Below, one piece after another: positions 52,993 through 61,866 of a stretch of 64,000 nt of DNA. The stretch lies in NCBI RefSeq assembly GCF_001514205.1, contig NZ_KQ948764.1:567882-631881 (forward strand). The letters are read 5' to 3'. Each line of letters starts with the position of its first letter. Position 1 is the first letter of the stretch. The position numbers and the translations under genes are program-made. This DNA is from Streptomyces griseoruber. GTDB lineage: Bacteria > Actinomycetota > Actinomycetes > Streptomycetales > Streptomycetaceae. Below the pieces are notes generated by a model, which saw nothing but the letters and a program-made list of their open reading frames with translations, was not told the origin of the DNA and ran no database searches.

Positions 52993-53475
52993 GGCCGCGG
53001 GGCAGCTCACCCTCGGGCTGGTGCCGGCGCCGCTCGCGCTCGTGCCGGTGGCCGGGGCACCCGGGGCCTGCGCGACGCCGGTCGGGGACGTGCTCGCCTC
53101 CGTGCAGCACCATCTCGGGCCCGCAGGACGGGAGCTGGACCGGGTCGCGGAGTCGGTGCCGTGGAACGTGCGGTCCCGAGGATCGTGCCGGCGCTGCTCG
53201 TCGGGGCCTCGCCGGGGTGCGCCGGGGCTCCGACGCAGGGCGCGTTCGTCGTCGGTCCGCGGCTCCCGGAACGCTTGCCCCGGGAGCGGTGCTCGCCGAA
53301 GCCGCCGGGGGGGTGCGGCTCGCAGGGCGGGACGTGCTCCAGTGGGCGGACATGCAGGCCGGGCCGGGCAGGTGCCGGCACGGGTGGGGCCCGACGGGGC
53401 CGGGAAGTCGACGCTGCTCGCCGCGCTCGGGCGGCTTCGCCGCGCGGCCGTTCTCCGCGTCGAGCGGCGATGAGC
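52993..53475 (+). pseudogene. Wreck of an Fe/haem ABC importer (FecCD permease and ATPase pieces)
   Basis: Three frames carry recognisable pieces. Frame at 52993-53170: hydrophobic start, then TPVGDVLASVQHHLGPAGREL and VPWNVR, the N-terminus of FecCD/BtuC permeases. Shifted at about 53170: PRIVPALLVGASPGCAGAPTQGAF, the next FecCD segment (normally LPRIxLALLVGAxLGxAGAxxQG). At about 53385-53475: VGPDGAGKSTLLAALGRLRR, a Walker A from the ATPase. Several frameshifts and a large deletion between permease and ATPase are required. Not functional. Confidence 0.72.
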
Positions 53476-53761
53476 GGGCCCGGGTCGGGCCCGGCCGGGT
53501 GCCGGCCCAGCTCAGGCATCAGGAGTTCTCCGGTGAGGAGCACTCACCGTGCCCCCGAAGCGGAATCTTTGAATCTCCTTTGACCTTTCATTGGGGTCTG
53601 TTTTGAGCCACCGTGATCATCTCGTGCTCTTACACCGTCTATGAGAGCTGAATCACGGCACAGGCGGGTATTACGCAGGTAAGCCTTGGATAAGTTAGGC
53701 GAGGCTCACCAATCCTCGTGAGTCCCGTCACGTGAATATTCCGCCATCGCCGGGAGCCCGA
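53476..53761. promoter_or_regulatory. efe promoter region
   Basis: Non-coding and relatively AT-rich near 53570-53735, in contrast to the GC-rich wreck before it. It holds the iron box at 53695 and a further GTAAGCCTT half-site-like element at 53680, consistent with a regulated promoter for efeO. Confidence 0.55.
53695..53713. promoter_or_regulatory. Iron box (DmdR/IdeR-type) of the efe operon
   Basis: TTAGGCGAGGCTCACCAAT matches the DtxR-family consensus at 15 of 19 positions, 49 bp before efeO. Confidence 0.83.
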
Positions 53762-54901
53762 ATGCGAGCCGCCAGACTGTCCGTCGTCACCGCCGTCGCC
53801 GCCGTGACCGCACTGACCGCCGTCACCGGCTGCACCGAGAAGAGCGATGCGAAAGACGGCGACCGCATCATCAACGTGACCGCCACCGACTCCGCGTGCA
53901 AGACCTCCAAGAAGGAGATCTCCGCCGGACACGTCGAGCTCTCCATAGAGAACAAGGGCTCCAAGGTCACCGAGGTGTACGTGCTCTTCCCGGACGACCG
54001 GGTGGTGACCGAGCGGGAGAACATCGGGCCCGGCACCAAGCAGCGCGTCACCGCCGAGGTGAAGGCCGGCACCTACCAGATCGCCTGCAAGCCCGGTATG
54101 AAGGGCACCGGCATCCGTCAGGACCTCAAGGTCACCGGCGGCAGCGTGGCCCAGCGCGATCCCAAGCTCGACAAGGCGGTCGCCGACTACCGCGAGTACG
54201 CCCAGGAGCAGGCCGACGCCACCATCCCGCTCGTCGAGACCTTCGCCAAGGCCATCAAGGCGGGCGACCTCGAAGCCGCCAAGAAGGCCTACGCGCCCTC
54301 GCGCCTCGGCTGGGAGCGCACCGAGCCGATCGCCGAGTCCTTCGGGGACATCGACCCCCTGACCGACACCCGCGCGGACGGCCTCGAGGACGGCCAGAAG
54401 TGGACCGGCTGGCACCGGCTGGAGAAGTCCCTCTGGGAGGACAAGAAGATCGGCGACGAGGAGAAGACCCTCGCCGACCAGCTCGTCACCGACCTGAAGG
54501 ACTGGCAGAACCGGGTCGGCAAGGCCGAGATCACCCCGACCTCCATGGCCAACGGCGCCAAGGAACTGCTCGACGAGGTCGCCACCGGCAAGGTCACCGG
54601 CGAGGAGGACCGCTACTCGCACACCGACCTCTCCGACTTCAAGGCGAACGTCGAGGGCGCGCAGAAGGCGTACGAGCTGCTCAAGCCGGTCGCGCAGACC
54701 AACGACAAGGCGCTGACCACCGAGCTCGACAAGCAGTTCGCCGCGCTGAACACGCTGCTCGACAAGTACCGCACCGACAAGGCCTCGTACGACTTCGTCT
54801 CCTACGACAAGGTCACCGAGGCACAGCGCAAGGAGCTCTCGGACGCGGTGAACGCGCTCGCCGAGCCCCTCTCCAAGCTCGCCGCGGCCGTGGTGAAGTA
54901 G
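53762..54901 (+). CDS. efeO: Iron-uptake lipoprotein EfeO
   Basis: Extracytoplasmic iron-binding component of the EfeUOB system, 379 residues. The lipobox TAVTGC (Cys about 24) predicts lipid anchoring. An N-terminal cupredoxin-like domain (about 35-130) is followed by an M75 imelysin-type helical domain with the HxxE motif in TGWHRLEKSLW (about 215-225). The start is ATG 53762 (GGGAG upstream); ATG 53732 would add ten residues. First gene of efeO-efeB-efeU; iron-box controlled. Confidence 0.93.
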   Translation: MRAARLSVVTAVAAVTALTAVTGCTEKSDAKDGDRIINVTATDSACKTSKKEISAGHVELSIENKGSKVTEVYVLFPDDRVVTERENIGPGTKQRVTAEVKAGTYQIACKPGMKGTGIRQDLKVTGGSVAQRDPKLDKAVADYREYAQEQADATIPLVETFAKAIKAGDLEAAKKAYAPSRLGWERTEPIAESFGDIDPLTDTRADGLEDGQKWTGWHRLEKSLWEDKKIGDEEKTLADQLVTDLKDWQNRVGKAEITPTSMANGAKELLDEVATGKVTGEEDRYSHTDLSDFKANVEGAQKAYELLKPVAQTNDKALTTELDKQFAALNTLLDKYRTDKASYDFVSYDKVTEAQRKELSDAVNALAEPLSKLAAAVVK

Positions 54902-54912
54902 GGGGTACGGCA

Positions 54913-56190
54913 ATGACCGAGATGACCGGGACGACCGGGATCACCGAGACCAAGGACGACACCAACCCGTCCCGGCGGTCGCTCATCGGGTGGGGCGGGG
55001 CCGGGCTCGCGCTCGGCGCCGTCGCGGCCGGCGGCGCGGTGGCGATGACCCGCACCGGCGACGACGTCGAGCCGACGGCCGCCGAGACCGGTGCCGCGGT
55101 CGCGTTCCACGGCGCGAACCAGGCCGGTATCGCCACGCCCGTCCAGGACCGGCTGCACTTCGCCGCGTTCGACGTGGACACCACCGACCGCGCCGAGTTC
55201 GTCCAGATGCTCAAGGACTGGACGGCCGCCGCGCGCCGGATGACCGCCGGGAAGACGGTCGGCGACGGGGCGTACGGCGGACTCGCCGAGGCCCCGCCGG
55301 ACGACACCGGTGAGGCCCTGGGCCTCAAGCCCTCGCGGCTGACGCTGACCATCGGCTTCGGGCCGTCCCTCTTCGCGAAGTTCGGGCTGGCCGACCGGCG
55401 GCCCGACGCGCTCGTCGATCTGCCCAAGTTCGCCGGGGACGCCCTCGACGCGAGCCGCTCCAACGGCGATCTGTGCGTCCAGGCCTGCGCCGACGACCCG
55501 CAGGTCGCCGTGCACGCCATCCGCAACCTGGCCCGCATCGGCATGGGCAAGGTCTCCATCCGCTGGTCGCAGCTCGGGTTCGGCAAGACCTCCTCCACCA
55601 CCCCGGACGCGCAGACCCCGCGCAACCTGATGGGCTTCAAGGACGGCACCCGCAACATCGCGGGCACCGAGACCGACCGGCTGAAGAAGTTCGTGTGGGT
55701 CGGCGAGAAGGACGGGCCCGAGTGGATGGTGGGCGGCTCGTACGTCGTCGCCCGGCGGATCCGGATGCACATCGAGACCTGGGACCGCACCTCGCTCCAG
55801 GAGCAGGAGGACGTGTTCGGGCGGGACAAGGGCGAGGGCGCGCCCGTCGGCAAGGCGAAGGAGCGTGACGAGCCGTTCCTGAAGGCGATGAAGCCCGACG
55901 CGCACGTACGGCTCGCGCACCCCGACGCCAACCACGGGTCGACGATCCTGCGCCGCGGCTACTCCTTCACGGACGGCACCGACGGTCTGGGGCGCCTGGA
56001 GGCGGGCCTGTTCTTCCTGGCCTACATGCGCGACGTGAGCAACGGGTTCATCCGCATCCAGCGCAATCTCGCGACCGACGCGCTCAACGAGTACATCCAG
56101 CACGTGGGTTCGGCCGTCTTCGCCGTGCCGCCGGGCGTCCGGGACAAGGACGACTGGTGGGGCCGGACGCTGTTCTCCGAGGAGGCGTAG
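54913..56190 (+). CDS. efeB: Tat-exported DyP-type haem peroxidase EfeB
   Basis: Dye-decolourising peroxidase of 425 residues that works with EfeO/EfeU, probably oxidising Fe(II) or handling haem outside the membrane. The signal has the twin arginine RRSLIG (about 21-26). The DyP motif GxxDG is GFKDG (catalytic Asp) and the proximal haem His lies in AHPDANHGS. It starts at ATG 54913, 11 bp after efeO, and stops three bases before efeU. Confidence 0.94.
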   Translation: MTEMTGTTGITETKDDTNPSRRSLIGWGGAGLALGAVAAGGAVAMTRTGDDVEPTAAETGAAVAFHGANQAGIATPVQDRLHFAAFDVDTTDRAEFVQMLKDWTAAARRMTAGKTVGDGAYGGLAEAPPDDTGEALGLKPSRLTLTIGFGPSLFAKFGLADRRPDALVDLPKFAGDALDASRSNGDLCVQACADDPQVAVHAIRNLARIGMGKVSIRWSQLGFGKTSSTTPDAQTPRNLMGFKDGTRNIAGTETDRLKKFVWVGEKDGPEWMVGGSYVVARRIRMHIETWDRTSLQEQEDVFGRDKGEGAPVGKAKERDEPFLKAMKPDAHVRLAHPDANHGSTILRRGYSFTDGTDGLGRLEAGLFFLAYMRDVSNGFIRIQRNLATDALNEYIQHVGSAVFAVPPGVRDKDDWWGRTLFSEEA

Positions 56191-56193
56191 CCC

Positions 56194-57078
56194 GTGTTCT
56201 CCAACTATCTGATCGGCCTGCGCGAAGGTCTCGAGGCCTCGCTCGTCGTCTGCATCCTCATCGCCTACCTGGTGAAGACCGACCGCCGGGACGCGCTGAA
56301 GCCGGTGTGGACCGGGATCGCGATCGCCGTCCTGATCGCGATGGGCTTCGGCTGTGTCCTCGAATTCGGCTCGCAGGAGCTGACGTTCGAGGCGCAGGAG
56401 GCGCTCGGCGGCTCACTGTCGGTCCTCGCGGTCGGCCTGGTGACCTGGATGGTCTTCTGGATGCGGCGCACCGCCCGGCATCTGAGGTCGGAGCTGCACG
56501 GCAAGCTGGACGCCGCCCTCGCGATGGGCACGGGCGCGCTGGTCGCGACCGCGTTCCTCGCGGTGGGCCGGGAGGGCCTGGAGACCGCCCTGTTCGTGTG
56601 GGCGTCGGTGCACGCGGCCGGTGACGGCACCCCGCGCCCGCTGATCGGGGTGGCCCTCGGCCTCGCGACGGCCGTGTTCCTGGGCTGGTTGTTCTACCGC
56701 GGGGCGCTGCGGATCAACCTCGCGAAGTTCTTCACCTGGACGGGTGGCATGCTCGTCGTGGTGGCCGCGGGCGTGCTGGCGTACGGCTTCCACGACCTCC
56801 AGGAGGCCGACTGGCTGCCGGGGCTGAACAGCCTCGCCTTCGACATCAGCGGCACGATCCCGCCGGACAGCTGGTACGGAACGCTGCTGAAGGGCGTGTT
56901 CAACTTCCAGCCCGATCCGACCGTCCTCCAGGTCACGGTGTGGCTGCTGTACCTGGTCCCCACGCTCGCGCTGTTCCTCGCCCCGGTAGGGTTCGCCTCC
57001 GGGAAGGGGAAGGTGAAGGCTCCTGATGACGCACCTGACGACCGCGGATCGAGGCAGTCGAAGGCTCCGCAGGCTTGA
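56194..57078 (+). CDS. efeU: Ferrous/ferric iron permease EfeU (FTR1 family)
   Basis: Integral membrane iron permease of 294 residues with seven helices. Both REGLE motifs essential for iron passage are present (REGLEASL at 10-17; REGLETAL about 125-132). The start is GTG 56194, directly after efeB. Its final 53 bp overlap the next gene in another frame, so translation is probably coupled. Confidence 0.94.
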   Translation: MFSNYLIGLREGLEASLVVCILIAYLVKTDRRDALKPVWTGIAIAVLIAMGFGCVLEFGSQELTFEAQEALGGSLSVLAVGLVTWMVFWMRRTARHLRSELHGKLDAALAMGTGALVATAFLAVGREGLETALFVWASVHAAGDGTPRPLIGVALGLATAVFLGWLFYRGALRINLAKFFTWTGGMLVVVAAGVLAYGFHDLQEADWLPGLNSLAFDISGTIPPDSWYGTLLKGVFNFQPDPTVLQVTVWLLYLVPTLALFLAPVGFASGKGKVKAPDDAPDDRGSRQSKAPQA

Positions 57079-58039
57079 GCGGAGCGCGCTGTGGGCGGCC
57101 TCCGCGACGGCTTTGTCCTTGACGGCGAGCGGTTGTGTGGTCGTCCACGGGGAGCGCGTGGTGCTCCCCTCGGCGACCCCGGCGGAGGCCGCGAAGGCGC
57201 TCGATCAGTTCACGGCCGCGTACAACAAGGCGGACCAGGCGTACGACGGTTCCCTGGACGCCGCGTACACGACCGGCGCCCTCGGGGCCATCGACGCGGC
57301 GCGGTTGAAGGCCGGGAAGGTCAACAACCCCGGCGGCAACCCGCAGCACACCCCGCTGGTGCTGTCGGACGCGACGTACACGATCCCCAAGAAGGCGGGC
57401 TGGCCGCGCTGGTTCGTCGCCGAGGCCACGGCGAACAAGGGGGGTGACGCCCGGTGGGTGCTGGTGTTCACCCGGGGCGACCTCTCCGAGCCGTGGCAGG
57501 GAACGTATCTGACGCTGGTGGCGCAGGGCGCGATGCCCAGGTTCAGCAAGGACAAGGACGGCTGGGCCGAGGCGGTACCGGCGGACTCCGCCGAACTGAC
57601 GCGGGCGCCGGGGGACCTGAGCAAGGAGTACACCGCCTACCTCAAGGACGGCGGGGGTGTGTTCGCGGACGGCGCGTACACCAGCACCCTGCGCACCACG
57701 CGGGCGAAGAACGCCGAGAAGCCGGGGCTGGTGCAGCAGTACGTCGACGAGCCGCTGACCGGTGGGGAGTTCGCTCCCCTGGCGTTGCGGACGGCGGACG
57801 GCGGGGCGTTGGTGTTCTTCTCCTCGCACCACTACGTCAAGCAGACGGCCGCGGCGGGGGCGTCCGTGCCGGCGCCGAACGTGAGTGTGAAGGCGTTGAC
57901 CACCGGGGAGATCAAGCAGTCGCTGACGATGGAGTTCGTCGCGAACGAGATCGCCCTGGACCCGGTGAAGGGCTCCGGGGACGGGAAGGTGTCCTTGCTG
58001 AGCCGGCTGGAGGGGCTGACCGCCGCGAAGGGGGAGTGA
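57026..58039 (+). CDS. Lipoprotein of unknown function, fourth gene of the efe operon
   Basis: I do not recognise this family by name. The 337-residue product starts at ATG 57026, inside efeU's end. A basic N-terminus (RGSRRLRRLERS) is followed by a helix and lipobox LTASGC (Cys37). The mature part has two similar alpha+beta halves, with TAAYNKADQAYDGSLDAAYTTGAL and a WVLVFTRGDLSEPW...YLTLVAQG segment that suggest an NTF2-like fold. Operon position implies a role at the cell surface in or alongside iron uptake; that is inference. Confidence 0.75.
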   Translation: MTHLTTADRGSRRLRRLERSALWAASATALSLTASGCVVVHGERVVLPSATPAEAAKALDQFTAAYNKADQAYDGSLDAAYTTGALGAIDAARLKAGKVNNPGGNPQHTPLVLSDATYTIPKKAGWPRWFVAEATANKGGDARWVLVFTRGDLSEPWQGTYLTLVAQGAMPRFSKDKDGWAEAVPADSAELTRAPGDLSKEYTAYLKDGGGVFADGAYTSTLRTTRAKNAEKPGLVQQYVDEPLTGGEFAPLALRTADGGALVFFSSHHYVKQTAAAGASVPAPNVSVKALTTGEIKQSLTMEFVANEIALDPVKGSGDGKVSLLSRLEGLTAAKGE

Positions 58040-58065
58040 AACCCCGAAGGGGGGAGTGAAACCCT
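58025..58065. repeat. Tandem 20/21-bp duplication across the lipoprotein stop codon
   Basis: CGAAGGGGGAGTGAAACCCC is followed at once by a near-identical copy with one extra G. The first copy contains the TGA of the lipoprotein gene; the second ends at the stop of the convergent prim-pol gene. Confidence 0.8.
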
Positions 58066-58771
58066 AAAGGCCGAAGGCCTCTACATGGCGGGCGCAGGCG
58101 TCCGTCAGGGTTTCCAGGAGGCTCAGGGGGTCCGGGAGGGGGTGTTCCGGGCCTCTCAGCCAGTGGACCGACCGGCCGTCGTCGCCGGGGAGGCGGGCGG
58201 GGGGTACGAGGACGTAGGAACCCCGGCAGTGCCAGCGCAGGCCGGGGTGTTCGTCCATCGTCTCGGGGTGGCAGTCCAGCTCGCAGGGCCACCATTCGTC
58301 CTCGTCCTCGGGGGTGCCCCGGGTGAGGGTGAAGAAGAGGAGGCGGCCGTCGTCGCTCTCGGCGACCGGGCCGACCTCCACGCCCGCGCCGAGGAGCCGG
58401 TCGAGGGCCTCGCGGCCGGCTTCCAGGGGGACGTCGAGGACGTCGTGGGTCATACCGGTCGCGGTGATGAAGTTGGCCTGCGGCTGGTGCCGGGCCCACC
58501 GCTCGATCTGGGCGCGGTCGGTGGTCGACTGGGTCTGCCAGGCGAAGGACACCGGGTGCCGGGCCGGGGTGGGACAGCCGACGCGGTCGCAGGAGCAGCG
58601 GTAGTCGGCGGCGGGGTGCGCGGCGGGCGCGAGGGGCAGTCCGGCCCCGGCGGCGGCGAGCAGCAGGGCCTCACGGCCGCCGGCGTCGGCGGTCTGCGTC
58701 GGGCCGCTTCCGCGCAGCCACCGGGCGAGTCTGCCCCGCAGGCCGATCGGGCCGCCGAACTCCGCGCTCAT
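58064..58771 (-). CDS. Stand-alone prim-pol-like (bifunctional primase/polymerase N-terminal) protein
   Basis: Protein of 235 residues with the actinobacterial prim-pol signature: a zinc-like YRCSCDRVGCPTPARHP (about 58-74), WQTQSTTDRAQIERWARHQPQANF (about 78-101) and a weak active-site strand ATGMTHDVLDVPLEAG, where the usual catalytic DxD is reduced to D-V-L-D. A C-terminal GSYVLVPPA matches the family's last strand. No helicase or plasmid genes are adjacent, so replication from a mobile element is not implied. Start ATG 58771. Confidence 0.75.
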   Translation of the reverse strand: MSAEFGGPIGLRGRLARWLRGSGPTQTADAGGREALLLAAAGAGLPLAPAAHPAADYRCSCDRVGCPTPARHPVSFAWQTQSTTDRAQIERWARHQPQANFITATGMTHDVLDVPLEAGREALDRLLGAGVEVGPVAESDDGRLLFFTLTRGTPEDEDEWWPCELDCHPETMDEHPGLRWHCRGSYVLVPPARLPGDDGRSVHWLRGPEHPLPDPLSLLETLTDACARHVEAFGL

Positions 58772-58868
58772 CTATCCCCTCGCCTCGCTGGTGATGCGGA
58801 CAGCATGCCTTATGGTCCCATCATCCTGCGCATCGGGGGTCCCGTACCCCCAAACGGGGCAAAACCCG

Positions 58869-59492
58869 TCAGCGGGGTGCGAGTCCGTACAGGGCGTAGT
58901 CGACGAGGGTGTCCGTGTAGTCGTACGAGATCGGGCCGGTGTACTGGAGCCAGCGCTGGGCGAGCGGGGAGACGAAGAGTTCGAGGGCGATGCGCGGGTC
59001 GATCCCGGGGCGGAGCTGGCCGGCGCGCTGGGCGGAGCGCAGGCGGTCGACGTAGAGCTGGAGCTGGGGTTCGAGGAGTTTGGCGACGAACTCGCGGCCC
59101 AGCGGTTCGTTGACCACGCCCTCGGCGGTCAGGGCGCGGGCGGGGGCCTCGAAGCGGGGGTCGAGGAGTTCGTCGACGGTGGCGCGCAGGACGGCCTTGA
59201 GGTCGGCGGCGAGGTCCCCGGTGTCGGGGAGGGGGTCCGGCGTGTGGCCCGCGGCCTCGGCGGCCTGCTCGCCGAGGTCGAGGAACGCCTCCAGCAGGAC
59301 GTCGGCCTTCGACCCCCACCAGCGGTAGATGGTCTGCTTGCCGACGCCCGCGCGGGCGGCGATCCCCTCGATCGTGGTCTTCGGGTAGCCCGTCTCGGCG
59401 ACGAGCGAGAGGGCCGCCTCGTAGATGGCGCGGCGGGACCTCTCGCTGCGGCGGCTGGTGTCGGGGGCCGGTCTGGCGGGCTGGGTGACCAT
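58869..59492 (-). CDS. TetR-family regulator
   Basis: Repressor of 207 residues. The helix-turn-helix KTTIEGIAARAGVGKQTIYRWWGSKADVL lies at about 38-66 and is followed by a TetR C-terminal domain with VVNEPLGREFVAKLLEPQ. The start is ATG 59492, 16 bp after the oxidoreductase stop, so the two form an operon. The divergent Bcr/CflA exporter gene is a plausible target besides its own operon. Confidence 0.9.
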   Translation of the reverse strand: MVTQPARPAPDTSRRSERSRRAIYEAALSLVAETGYPKTTIEGIAARAGVGKQTIYRWWGSKADVLLEAFLDLGEQAAEAAGHTPDPLPDTGDLAADLKAVLRATVDELLDPRFEAPARALTAEGVVNEPLGREFVAKLLEPQLQLYVDRLRSAQRAGQLRPGIDPRIALELFVSPLAQRWLQYTGPISYDYTDTLVDYALYGLAPR

Positions 59493-59508
59493 GGGTCGAC
59501 GGTACGGC

Positions 59509-60504
59509 CTACTCGTGGGGGTAGCGCACCCCGATCCGTTCCCGTACGGCGTCCAGGGTGCGCATCACGGCGAGGGTGCCGTCGAGCGGGGCGAGCGGGG
59601 ACTCGGTCTCGCCGGCCCTCAGGGCGCGCATGACCTCGCGGGCCTCGTGGCGGAGGGTGGTGCGGGGGCCGTCGGCGGGGTCGGCGGTGAACTCCTCGGG
59701 GTCGCGTCCGGCGCGGTGCAGGACCAGCCGGTCGGGGTGGAAGAACCCGGAGGGGATGTCGATGCGGCCGCGTGAGCCGGTGACGGAGGCGGTGGTGCCG
59801 GTGCCGCCGGCGACCGAGCAGTGCAGGGCGGCGAGGGCGCCGGAGTCCCAGGACAGGGCGAGGGCGGTCTGGAGGTCGACGCCCTCGGCGGAGAGGACGG
59901 CCTGGGCGGAGATGCCATCGGGTTCGCCGAGCAGGAGGTGGGCGAAGGAGACGGGGTAGACGCCGAGGTCGAGGAGGGCGCCGCCGCCCTGGGCGGGATC
60001 GCGCAGCCGGTGAGAGGGCGGGAAGGGGCCTTCGAGGCCGAAGTCGGCCTGGACGGTGCGCACCTCGCCGATCGCGCCGTCGTCGACGAGGGCCTTGAGG
60101 CGGCGGATCAGCGGGTTGCAGTACATCCACATGGCTTCCATGAGGAAGCGGCCGTTGTCGCGGGCCAGGGCGACGAGTTCCTGGGCCTCGCGCACGTTGA
60201 GCGTGAACGGCTTCTCGCACAGCACGGCCCGCCCGGCCTTGAGGCAGAGGCCGGCGGCGGTGCGGTGGGCGGAGTGCGGGGTGGCGACGTAGACGACATC
60301 GATGTCCGTGTCCTCGGCGAGCGCGCCCCAGTCGCCGTAGGCCCTGGGGATGCCGAAGCGTTCGGCGAAGGCCTGTGCGGAGGCTTCGGTGCGGGAGCCG
60401 ACCGCGACGACCTCCGCGTCGGGCAGGTCGACCAGGTCCGCCGTGAACGCGGCGGCTATGCCGCCGGTCGCCAGGATTCCCCATCGCACCGTGTCCGTCG
60501 TCAT
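59509..60504 (-). CDS. Gfo/Idh/MocA-family oxidoreductase
   Basis: NAD(P)-dependent dehydrogenase of 331 residues acting on a sugar or related alcohol. The N-terminal Rossmann segment is RWGILATGGIAAAF (about 6-19), and the EKPFTLN motif (about 96-102) supplies the catalytic Lys. The C-terminal alpha/beta domain follows. The start is ATG 60504; the open frame runs on upstream in antisense to the exporter gene without meaning. Operon with the TetR gene. Confidence 0.9.
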   Translation of the reverse strand: MTTDTVRWGILATGGIAAAFTADLVDLPDAEVVAVGSRTEASAQAFAERFGIPRAYGDWGALAEDTDIDVVYVATPHSAHRTAAGLCLKAGRAVLCEKPFTLNVREAQELVALARDNGRFLMEAMWMYCNPLIRRLKALVDDGAIGEVRTVQADFGLEGPFPPSHRLRDPAQGGGALLDLGVYPVSFAHLLLGEPDGISAQAVLSAEGVDLQTALALSWDSGALAALHCSVAGGTGTTASVTGSRGRIDIPSGFFHPDRLVLHRAGRDPEEFTADPADGPRTTLRHEAREVMRALRAGETESPLAPLDGTLAVMRTLDAVRERIGVRYPHE

Positions 60505-60591
60505 ACCCCGTCCCGTCCTCGTGCCGTACCAGCAGTCGTTCCGAGCTGAGAGCATAGGTGGCCAGGACAGGGATGAGGGAGGGGCGGCGGC

Positions 60592-61866
60592 ATGCCGGAG
60601 GGCGGGGCGACACCTCAGGTGTCGGAGACGACGGCCGTCGCGCCGCCGTCGGCCGGCCGGCGCCGGACCGGTCTGCTCGTCACCCTGGTCCTGGGCGGTC
60701 TGACGGCCACTCCCCCGCTGTCGATGGACATGTACCTCCCGGCGCTGCCGGAGGTCACCCGTGGTCTGCACGCGCCCGCGGCGACCGTCCAGCTCACGCT
60801 GACCGCCTGTCTGGCGGGCATGGCGCTGGGGCAGCTGGTGGTCGGGCCGATGAGCGACCGGTGGGGACGGCGGCGCCCGCTGCTGGCCGGGCTCGCGGTG
60901 TACGTCGTCGCGACCGTGCTGTGCGCGCTCGCGCCGACCGTGGAGCTGCTGATCGCGTTCCGGCTGGCGCAGGGTCTCGCGGGCGCGGCCGGGATCGTGA
61001 TCGCGCGGGCCGTGGTCCGTGACCTCTACGACGGTGTGGCGATGGCCCGCTTCTTCTCGACCCTGATGCTGATCTCCGGGGTGGCGCCGGTGGTGGCGCC
61101 GCTGATCGGGGCGCAGATCCTGCGGGTGACGGACTGGCGGGGTGTGTTCGCGCTGCTCACGGTGGTGGGGCTGGCCCTGGCGGTGCTGGTGTGGGCCCGG
61201 CTGCCGGAGACCCTGGAGCCCGCCGGGCGGCACGGGGGCGGGGTGGGTGAGGCCCTGCGCTCGATGCGCCGGCTGCTGGCCGACGCCTCCTTCACCGGAT
61301 ACCTGCTCGCCGGCGGCTTCGCCTTCGCCGCGCTGTTCGCGTACATCTCGGCGTCCCCGTTCGTCGTCCAGGAGATCTACGGCGCCTCCCCGCAGACGTT
61401 CGGTCTGCTGTTCGGGGTCAACTCGGTGGGGCTGGTGCTGGTCGGGCAGATCAACGGCAAGGTGCTGGTGGGCCGGGTCCGGCTGGACCGGGTGCTGGCC
61501 GTGGGGCTGACGGTGGTGGCGCTGGCGGCGGCCGCGCTGCTGCTGATGGCGTCGGGAGTGTTCGGCGAGGTGGGTCTCGCGCCGGTGGCGGCGGCCCTGT
61601 TCGTGCTGATGTCGGCGATGGGGGTGACGCTGCCCAACGCGCAGACGCTCGCCCTGATGCGGGTCCGGCACTCCGCCGGGTCCGCCTCCGCGCTGCTGGG
61701 TACCTCCTCCTTCCTCATCGGCGCGATCGCCTCCCCGCTGGTCGGGATCGCCGGTGAGCACACCGCCGTCCCGATGGCCGTCGTCCAACTGGCGGCCGCG
61801 CTGGTGGCGCTGGCCTGTTTCATGGGAATGTGCCGTCCCTGGAGACAGACCGTGGAGGAGAGCTGA
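60592..61866 (+). CDS. Bcr/CflA-family multidrug MFS exporter
   Basis: Proton-coupled exporter of 424 residues, 12 helices. The opening TPPLSMDMYLPALPEV and MSDRWGRRRPLLAGL (motif A, about 85-99) are diagnostic for Bcr/CflA (bicyclomycin/chloramphenicol resistance-type) transporters. The start is ATG 60592. It diverges from the oxidoreductase/TetR operon over 87 bp and overlaps the following serine-hydrolase gene. Confidence 0.93.
   Translation: MPEGGATPQVSETTAVAPPSAGRRRTGLLVTLVLGGLTATPPLSMDMYLPALPEVTRGLHAPAATVQLTLTACLAGMALGQLVVGPMSDRWGRRRPLLAGLAVYVVATVLCALAPTVELLIAFRLAQGLAGAAGIVIARAVVRDLYDGVAMARFFSTLMLISGVAPVVAPLIGAQILRVTDWRGVFALLTVVGLALAVLVWARLPETLEPAGRHGGGVGEALRSMRRLLADASFTGYLLAGGFAFAALFAYISASPFVVQEIYGASPQTFGLLFGVNSVGLVLVGQINGKVLVGRVRLDRVLAVGLTVVALAAAALLLMASGVFGEVGLAPVAAALFVLMSAMGVTLPNAQTLALMRVRHSAGSASALLGTSSFLIGAIASPLVGIAGEHTAVPMAVVQLAAALVALACFMGMCRPWRQTVEES

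Noticed and set aside
58064..58771. Integrated plasmid or phage signalled by the prim-pol gene
   Set aside because: No integrase, att-like repeats, tRNA gene or helicase nearby; flanking genes are ordinary chromosomal types.
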